Below are positions 55,862 to 60,355 of a stretch of 60,355 nucleotides of DNA, in pieces. A program made the translations under genes and the position numbers. The stretch spans positions 1 through 60,355 of the forward strand of contig JAFTSS010000001.1 of NCBI GenBank assembly GCA_017467185.1. The letters are read 5' to 3'. Each line of letters starts with the position of its first letter. Position 1 is the stretch's first letter. The stretch comes from Paludibacteraceae bacterium. Its GTDB lineage: Bacteria > Bacteroidota > Bacteroidia > Bacteroidales > Paludibacteraceae. The notes under the pieces are model-generated. The model was given only the letters and a program-made list of their open reading frames with translations, did no database searches and had not been told where the DNA came from.

Positions 55862-57535
55862 TTATCCTTTAAGCGATACTGTTCTATTGAATACCAATTG
55901 TCCATCTTTGGTGTCAAGGTCGGTATTGAAATAACCGATTTTCAAGAATTGGAATTTATCGCCAGGTTTAGCATCTGCCAACGATTTTTCAACGCGTGCA
56001 CCAGTGATAACTTTCATTGATTCGGGATTCAATAGATCGCGGAAATCTCCCTCTTCAGCAGATGGATTTTCTACAGCGAATAAGCGATCGTAAAGGCGAA
56101 TTTCTGCTTCAACACTTGTATTGACATCCACCCAGTTGATTGTACTTTTCACCTTTTTGTTGCCACCTTCTGTGCCCGATTTAGTGTTAGGGTCATAAGT
56201 AGCATATACTGTTGTTACATTACCATCAGCATCTTTTTCGCAACCAGTAGCTTGAATAATATAAGCACCTTTCAAACGCACTTCGCGGCCGCCTGGACTG
56301 AGGCGATAGAAGTCTTTGTCTGCCTCTTCGCGGAAGTCGCCACGTTCGATATATACTTCGCGGCCGAATGGCACTACGCGTGTTCCTGCATTTTCATTGT
56401 CAGGGTTATTTTCCATTACGAGATCCTCTGTTGTGCCTTCAGGGTAGTTAGTGATAACTAATTTCACAGGGTCGAGAATAGCACATACGCGAGTTGCTCG
56501 TGGTTTAAGGTCTTCACGAGCAGCAGCTTCGAGAAGCGATACATCGTTCAAAGCTTCATATTTAGTGTAGCCAATTTTATTAATGAACGAACGAATACTT
56601 TCAGGAGTATAACCGCGACGGCGTAAACCACAGATAGTTGGCATACGAGGGTCGTCCCAGCCACGAACAAGACCTTCTTGCACCAATTGCAACATCTTAC
56701 GTTTACTCATCACAGTGTAAGTGATGTTCAAACGGTTGAATTCTCTTTGTTTAGGGCGATAATCTTCGCTAGCAAATTGGTCGAGATAGTAGTCGTATAA
56801 TGGGCGGTGAACTTCAAACTCAAGTGTACAGAGTGAGTGAGTTACACCTTCGAAGTAGTCCGATTGACCATGTGCAAAGTCATACATTGGATATACTTTC
56901 CATTGATTGCCAGTGCGGTGGTGAGGGTGCGATGTGATGATGCGGTACATGATAGGGTCACGGAAGTGCATATTAGGGTGAGCCATATCAATTTTTGCAC
57001 GCAAAATCATTGAGCCATCAGGAAATTCGCCTTTACTCATTCTTTCAAATAAGTCGAGGTTTTCTTCTACTGAGCGGTCACGGTATGGGCTATTTGTGCC
57101 AGGAGTAGTTGGCGTACCCTTTTGTTTTGCAATCTCTTCAGCCGACTGTTCATCAACGTAAGCCTTACCCTCTTTTATGAAACGAATAGCCAAATCATAT
57201 AATTGTTGGAAATAATCTGAAGCGTAATAAATATTCTCCCATTGATAACCCAACCATTTGATGTCCTCTTGGATTGAATCAACGTACTCAACATCCTCTT
57301 TTACAGGGTTAGTATCATCGAAACGAAGGTTACATTTACCGCCAAAACGTTCAGCGATACCAAAGTCCAAGCAAATAGCTTTAGCATGACCAATGTGGAG
57401 ATAACCATTAGGTTCTGGTGGAAAACGAGTTTGTACACGACCACCATTTAACCCTTTTTCTACATCGCCCATAATTATTTGTTCGATGAAATTCAAATTC
57501 TTTTTCTCTTCTTTAACGTCTGTTTTAGTTGACAT
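55862..57535 (-). CDS. glnS: glutamine-tRNA ligase
   Basis: A 557-residue class I synthetase: the HIGH motif in PEPNGYLHIGHAKAI (about 41-55), the tRNA acceptor-binding domain, the KMSKS equivalent VMSKRKML (about 268-275), and C-terminal beta-barrel anticodon domains. It charges tRNA-Gln directly, so this organism need not rely on the GatCAB route for glutamine. A -7 box TAACTTTG lies 47 bp upstream. Confidence 0.96.
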   Translation of the reverse strand: MSTKTDVKEEKKNLNFIEQIIMGDVEKGLNGGRVQTRFPPEPNGYLHIGHAKAICLDFGIAERFGGKCNLRFDDTNPVKEDVEYVDSIQEDIKWLGYQWENIYYASDYFQQLYDLAIRFIKEGKAYVDEQSAEEIAKQKGTPTTPGTNSPYRDRSVEENLDLFERMSKGEFPDGSMILRAKIDMAHPNMHFRDPIMYRIITSHPHHRTGNQWKVYPMYDFAHGQSDYFEGVTHSLCTLEFEVHRPLYDYYLDQFASEDYRPKQREFNRLNITYTVMSKRKMLQLVQEGLVRGWDDPRMPTICGLRRRGYTPESIRSFINKIGYTKYEALNDVSLLEAAAREDLKPRATRVCAILDPVKLVITNYPEGTTEDLVMENNPDNENAGTRVVPFGREVYIERGDFREEADKDFYRLSPGGREVRLKGAYIIQATGCEKDADGNVTTVYATYDPNTKSGTEGGNKKVKSTINWVDVNTSVEAEIRLYDRLFAVENPSAEEGDFRDLLNPESMKVITGARVEKSLADAKPGDKFQFLKIGYFNTDLDTKDGQLVFNRTVSLKG

Positions 57536-57581
57536 AATATCTATCTTTTTACTTAAAAAAACTATTTTACCTATTAATTCG

Positions 57582-57589
57582 CAAAGTTA
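57582..57589 (-). promoter_or_regulatory. -7 box for glnS
   Basis: TAACTTTG on the minus strand, 47 bp before the ATG; no clear TTTG at -33. Confidence 0.6.
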
Positions 57590-57810
57590 CAAAAAAATAT
57601 TTAGAAATTACAATAAATTTATATCTTTTTTCAAAAAGGATAAAAGATATAAAGTAAAAAAGCGAAAAAAATATTATTGCTTATTATCTTCTTCAGTTAA
57701 AACATTAAATGTAAATTGTCACAAATCAATAGCTAATATTTTATTTGGGGTTAATTTAACGTCAGTTTGATATAAAAGTCGCATGGTATCTGTGTCATCC
57801 ATAGAGTGAA

Positions 57811-57866
57811 AATTGCGAATAAGTGAGAGCAACGAAGTTTACTTCAGTTGCCGAACGAAAGCAATT
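57811..57866 (+). repeat. structured hairpin repeat, copy A
   Basis: Outer arms AATTGC/GCAATT; conserved left block ATAAGTGAGAGCAA; inner arms GAAG/CTTC with loop TTTA; conserved right block TTGCCGAACGAA. See copies B-E: outer and inner arms differ between copies yet remain complementary, while the blocks between them are conserved. Confidence 0.65.
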
Positions 57867-57901
57867 TCAACGAAGTTAATTTTGCGGAGCAAAAAGGGCG
57901 A

Positions 57902-57963
57902 ATTTTGTTATAAGCGAGAGCAAAAACCAAATTTATTTGGGTTATGCCGAGTGTAAACAAAAT
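57902..57963 (+). repeat. structured hairpin repeat, copy B
   Basis: Outer arms ATTTTGTT/AACAAAAT; left block ATAAGCGAGAGCA; inner arms CCAAA/TTTGG with loop TTTA; right block TGCCGAGTG. Confidence 0.65.
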
Positions 57964-58043
57964 CTTGATAAAAATTGTTATATCCGAACCAGCGGTCTTT
58001 GAACCGAAGGTGAAAAAATGGCAAAAATCTAAAAAATCTGTGA

Positions 58044-58101
58044 ATTATTGCGATAAGCGAGAGCAATAGAGTTTACTCTAATTGCCGAGCACAGCAATAA
58101 T
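58044..58101 (+). repeat. structured hairpin repeat, copy C
   Basis: Outer arms ATTATTGC/GCAATAAT; left block GATAAGCGAGAGCAA; inner arms AGAG/CTCT with loop TTTA; right block TTGCCGAGCACA. Confidence 0.7.
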
Positions 58102-58267
58102 CTTGTTAAAAAATCTGTGGAAGATAAACAATAAAATTTTTTCGCAATAGCTCAAAGGCCTTTGGTTCTGTGTTTTCCGTGCGTTCCGTGTGAGATAAAA
58201 GTTATATCGAATTCACGTTAATTTACGAAAATTTATGTTGAGATAAAAGATTTTTTTTGTCAGATGA

Positions 58268-58308
58268 ATGTAAAAAAAAGAGATGCAACTTAAAAATTGC
58301 ATCTCTAA
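58268..58308 (-). terminator. terminator of the tRNA-Gly/Leu transcript
   Basis: AGAGATGCAA (58279-58288) with TTGCATCTCT (58297-58306); on the minus strand followed by T7. It lies just after tRNA-Leu. Confidence 0.8.
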
Positions 58309-58313
58309 TTTTG

Positions 58314-58397
58314 TGCGCAGGATGAGACTCGAACTCACACGGCCTTGCGACCACTACCCCCTCAAAGTAGCGTGTATACCAATTTCACCACCTGCGC
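58314..58397 (-). tRNA. tRNA-Leu (anticodon GAG)
   Basis: Acceptor arms GCGCAGG/CCTGCGC with discriminator A, D-arm GTGGTGAAATTGGTATACAC, anticodon loop TTGAGGG on a CTACT/GGTAG stem, long variable arm, T-arm GAGTTCGAGTCTC. 84 nt, no CCA encoded. Confidence 0.9.
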
Positions 58398-58416
58398 AGG
58401 GACTTTTGAAAAGTTG

Positions 58417-58489
58417 AGCGGAAAACGGGACTCGAACCCGCGACCCCAACCTTGGCAAGGTTGTGCTCTACCAACTGAGCTATTTCCGC
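58417..58489 (-). tRNA. tRNA-Gly (anticodon GCC)
   Basis: Acceptor arms GCGGAAA/TTTCCGC with discriminator T, D-arm AGCTCAGTTGGTAGAGC, anticodon loop TTGCCAA on an AACCT-type stem, T-arm CGGGTTCGAGTCCCG. First tRNA of the transcript, 19 bp before tRNA-Leu. Confidence 0.94.
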
Positions 58490-58509
58490 ATTTGCAAAGC
58501 AAATGCGAG

Positions 58510-58569
58510 ATTTTTGCTTCGCTCGGCATAATCGAATAAATTCGTTCTGCTCTCGCTTATTGCAAAAAT
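58510..58569 (-). repeat. structured hairpin repeat, copy D (in the tRNA leader)
   Basis: Read on the minus strand: outer arms ATTTTTGC/GCAAAAAT, left block AATAAGCGAGAGCA, inner arms CGAA/TTCG with loop TTTA, right block TGCCGAGCGAA. It lies in the leader between the promoter and tRNA-Gly. Confidence 0.7.
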
Positions 58570-58592
58570 TCCGCAAGATTATATCTTGTGAG

Positions 58593-58650
58593 ATTTTTGC
58601 TTCGCTCAACAATTCAAGTGAACTTGATAGTTTTCGCTTATCGCAAAAAT
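58593..58650 (-). repeat. structured hairpin repeat, copy E (in the tRNA leader)
   Basis: Minus strand: outer arms ATTTTTGC/GCAAAAAT, left block GATAAGCGAAAAC, inner arms CAAG/CTTG with loop TTCA, right block TTGAGCGAA. The most diverged copy. Small additional hairpins with CCGC flanks lie between D and E and beyond E (GAGG/CCTC at about 58657-58669). Confidence 0.6.
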
Positions 58651-58681
58651 TCCGCAGAGGTAAACCTCTCATTTGCGGATG

Positions 58682-58713
58682 CAAAGTTACTGCTTTTTTT
58701 TGATATGACCAAA
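58682..58713 (-). promoter_or_regulatory. promoter of the tRNA-Gly/Leu transcript
   Basis: Minus-strand TTTG at 58710-58713 and TAACTTTG at 58682-58689, spacer 20 bp. It implies a leader of about 185 bases carrying hairpins E and D before tRNA-Gly. Confidence 0.75.
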
Positions 58714-59140
58714 GATTTTTATAAATATTTTTGTTTGTTTAATAAATATGTTGATTATCAATGTGTTTAATTTTGATATATACTTTGAAAATAAACGGGA
58801 AATATTCAAAAATAGCTTCGTTTTCTTATTTTATTTTTATTTTACTTTCAGAAAATTCGTAGTTTTATGTCTCTTTATTGTAAAAAGGATATTATTTTGA
58901 TACAAAAAACATAAAAGAGTATATTATGTTTAATCACATCTCAAAGTAGGGACGCACGGCTCGTGTTTCTGCTAAGAATGTTTAACTAAAACATTGTGTC
59001 TGTTAGTCTAAATTTTAGAATTTTATTCACTTTTTACGCTGTATTGAACAAAACACACACTTTTTTATTCAATACAATTGTTTTTTTGAATAAATCCTTA
59101 ATTTTTGAAATGTTATGGTGGAATAGAAAAGATGTAAACG

Positions 59141-59261
59141 TAACGTCAGTTCGATATAAGAATCCGCATGGCATCTGTGTCATCTGTGGGAGATGAACAA
59201 ATTTTTCCGTGTTATCCGTGCGTTCCGTGTGAGGTAAAAGTTATATCGAACTCACGTTAAA
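59141..59261. mobile_element. short MITE-like element, same ends as 57757-58222
   Basis: Left end TAACGTCAGTTCGATATAA (59141-59159) and right end TTATATCGAACTCACGTTAA (59241-59260) are inverted repeats with one mismatch. The interior shares GCATGGCATCTGTGTCATC and CCGTGCGTTCCGTGTG with the longer copy but lacks the hairpins. Confidence 0.6.
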
Positions 59262-59351
59262 CGTAAGGTTGTGAATTTGGCGGTTTTCTACGATGCAAGT
59301 TGATTGCAGGTTGCAGTGAGGAAAAAGGAATTCATTGATTAGAATATAAAT

Positions 59352-59388
59352 ATAAACGACATCGTGAAAAAATCACGATGCCGTTTTG
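59352..59388 (-). terminator. hairpin directly after the DUF2752 gene
   Basis: AAACG.CATCGTGA pairs with TCACGATG.CGTTT around five A; starts at the base after the stop codon. The T tract on the minus strand is weak (TTTATA). Confidence 0.6.
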
Positions 59389-59667
59389 TTATAGGTTTTG
59401 ATATACGCCATTGAGCAGTAGTAAGCCTAAAATTATTATCCAAAGTGTTTTGATGTAGGTTTTGTGTAATGTTTTGTACCGAATATAATTCATTATAGTG
59501 ATTCCTATTACTATTAATAAAGGAATTAGAGGAGGAAACATTATTACACTTTGCTCAATATCACCATTTAATAACAGTAATAGCGAGCGTTGGAACCCAC
59601 ACATTGGACAAGATATGCCAAAAATTTGTTTATAGGCACACGGCAAGAAATATTGCTCTATTGGCAT
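59389..59667 (-). CDS. DUF2752 family membrane protein
   Basis: A 92-residue protein with the DUF2752 signature: a short N-terminal segment ending PCAYKQIFGISCPMCGFQRS, where the CPxCG motif is the family mark, then two membrane helices (about 43-60 and 73-90). Function unknown. It lies 7 bp after the DUF4190-like gene and is probably cotranscribed, a common pairing in Bacteroidetes. Confidence 0.8.
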   Translation of the reverse strand: MPIEQYFLPCAYKQIFGISCPMCGFQRSLLLLLNGDIEQSVIMFPPLIPLLIVIGITIMNYIRYKTLHKTYIKTLWIIILGLLLLNGVYQNL

Positions 59668-59674
59668 ACAGTAA

Positions 59675-59995
59675 TTACATTAACTCTTCAAGGAATGATA
59701 GATATGCAAAGCCAGCAGAGCCAAGAATAGCCACAGCTACAATGTAATAAACAATGTAAATTGCACCAAAAATGATGCCGATAACAGACATTATTTTACC
59801 TGCGCTAAGCATACCTGAACCAGTGTACATTGTTGGATTTGCACGATATACTGTCAATCCCTTATTTGCAAGTACTACACCAATAATACCGCAAATGAGA
59901 CCTACGAAAAAGCATCCAAAAAGTAAAGAGCAGATGCCGAGTACCAATGCTGCTACAGCATTAGGGGCAGTTTGTTGTTGAATTTGTTCTGACAT
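59675..59995 (-). CDS. DUF4190-like small membrane protein
   Basis: A 106-residue protein: polar glutamine-rich start (MSEQIQQQTAPNA), then two or three membrane helices with glycine-rich GICSLLFGCFFVGLICGIIG and a second helix pair near the C terminus. The pattern fits DUF4190/CCC-motif small membrane proteins. Function unknown. Confidence 0.7.
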   Translation of the reverse strand: MSEQIQQQTAPNAVAALVLGICSLLFGCFFVGLICGIIGVVLANKGLTVYRANPTMYTGSGMLSAGKIMSVIGIIFGAIYIVYYIVAVAILGSAGFAYLSFLEELM

Positions 59996-60048
59996 AATTT
60001 TAGAAAGTTTAAGATTTAATATTTTTTATTTGTTTGAAAATTTACCAT

Positions 60049-60243
60049 TTACCAGTCTAAGTCTTCGAGTTTTTCCATGGCATCAAGTGTTTTTTCATAA
60101 GTTTCAAGAGCTTTTTCGGCTTGTTTTACGGCTTTATCAAAATCGTCGCTATCATAATCATAAGATGATGATTTTTTAGATGAAGAAGATGATGATTCTT
60201 TAACTTTGTAAACTTTTTGCAGAGTCAACAAGCAAGTGCAAAA
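60049..60243 (-). pseudogene. small acidic/coiled-coil ORF, probably truncated at its 5' end by an IS element
   Basis: An open frame of up to 64 codons ends at 60049 and has no ATG; the possible starts near 60231 are TTG. The product has a serine run (SSSSSSKKSSS), an aspartate-rich part and a helical KAVKQAEKALETYEKTL segment. Directly upstream is the stop codon (60244-60246) of a transposase gene, so the first residues are probably encoded by the IS end and the original N terminus is lost. It lies 53 bp upstream of the DUF4190-like gene. Confidence 0.45.
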
Positions 60244-60355
60244 TTACAAAAAGTGTTTAAAAAACTCTACTTTTGGCGAAGAAAAGTTTAATTTTTCTCT
60301 AGGTCTCCTATTAATTTTAGCTTGAATAGCGTTTAACTCAGCTTGTTGTACCATA
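60244..60355 (-). mobile_element. C-terminal end of an IS30-family transposase gene, cut by the window edge
   Basis: Reading on the minus strand from the window edge, 36 codons end in TAA at 60244-60246. The peptide contains LNAIQAKINRRPREKLNFSS then PKVEFF, the conserved C terminus of IS30-family DDE transposases (iN-x-RPRKxL-x-F-x-TP-x-e-x-F). The rest lies beyond 60355. The bases after the stop (TTTTGCACTTGCTTGTTG) would then be the IS terminal inverted repeat. Confidence 0.75.

Larger units (their letters stand above)
57757..58222. mobile_element. MITE-like element with GTYAGTTYGATATAA terminal inverted repeats, carrying three hairpins
   Basis: The left end AACGTCAGTTTGATATAA (57758-57775) is matched in inverted orientation by TTATATCGAATTCACGTTAA (58202-58221). 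The same ends bound a much shorter element at 59141-59261, and the blocks next to the ends (GCATGGTATCTGTGTCATC; CCGTGCGTTCCGTGTG) are shared. This copy is about 345 bp longer because it contains hairpins A, B and C (below). No ORF is present. I read it as a non-autonomous mobile or repeat element. Confidence 0.55.
58714..59388. other. gene-free gap with repeats
   Basis: This 675-bp stretch is very AT-rich. It holds a degenerate GGGACGC-family palindrome (about 58945-58970), the short MITE-like element at 59141-59261 and the terminator at 59352-59388. I see no gene. Confidence 0.65.

Noticed and set aside
57811-58101. Integron attC sites
   Set aside because: The hairpins lack the GTTRRRY/RYYYAAC core and no integrase or cassettes are present.
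58345-58703. Short ORFs on both strands over tRNA-Leu, tRNA-Gly and the hairpins
   Set aside because: They are translations of tRNA genes and palindromic repeats.

Overview
This window is a chromosomal segment of a member of the Bacteroidetes, most likely order Bacteroidales. The evidence is: many promoters of the Bacteroides type (TAnnTTTG at -7, TTTG about 19-21 bp upstream); almost no Shine-Dalgarno sequences; the conserved gene order rpsU-xerC-hpf-tRNAs-tuf-tRNA-secE-nusG-rplK-rplA-rplJ-rplL-rpoB-rpoC; a BspA-like leucine-rich-repeat protein with a type IX secretion sorting tail; and DUF5723, DUF4837, DUF4143 and DUF7033 family proteins. I cannot name the genus.

Layout. 1-5300: the end of a probable alpha-glucan phosphorylase, an AAA/DUF4143 ATPase preceded by two tandem-repeat arrays, a probable untranslated RNA with its own promoter and terminator, and a large secreted LRR protein. 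5300-10700 (minus strand): a PIG-L deacetylase coupled to a second AAA/DUF4143 ATPase, an RlmL-type rRNA methyltransferase, a NadR-like kinase and a threonine aldolase. 11000-14900 (plus): an S41 protease, thiL, a small lipoprotein and rpiB. 15000-29800 (plus): the translation/transcription core from rpsU to rpoC with four tRNAs. Here xerC and the ribosome hibernation factor hpf form one open reading frame, and an unusually strong Shine-Dalgarno sequence sits before the internal hpf start. 30200-57600 (minus): groES-groEL, a compact AT-rich surface-polysaccharide operon (DUF7033, wecB, two glycosyltransferases), pdxA, a DUF4837 lipoprotein, the (p)ppGpp enzyme Rel, an M23 peptidase, an endonuclease/exonuclease/phosphatase protein, a lipoprotein pullulanase, an outer-membrane pair (lipoprotein plus DUF5723/TSP3/OmpA protein), a RecD-like helicase, pheT, an aminotransferase and glnS. 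57700-60355: a repeat-rich stretch with tRNA-Gly and tRNA-Leu, two elements sharing terminal inverted repeats, a family of structured hairpins, two small membrane proteins, and the C-terminal end of an IS30-type transposase that abuts a truncated small gene.

How it works together. Most of the window is housekeeping: ribosome, RNA polymerase, aminoacyl-tRNA synthetases, chaperonin, stringent response and vitamin B1/B6/NAD enzymes. The accessory part is mainly cell-envelope (LRR protein, polysaccharide operon, OmpA pair, pullulanase) and repeat DNA. The points most worth a second look are the XerC-HPF reading-frame fusion with an internal strong ribosome binding site, the unidentified transcript at about 1991-2309, and the covarying hairpin family around the tRNA-Gly/Leu genes.
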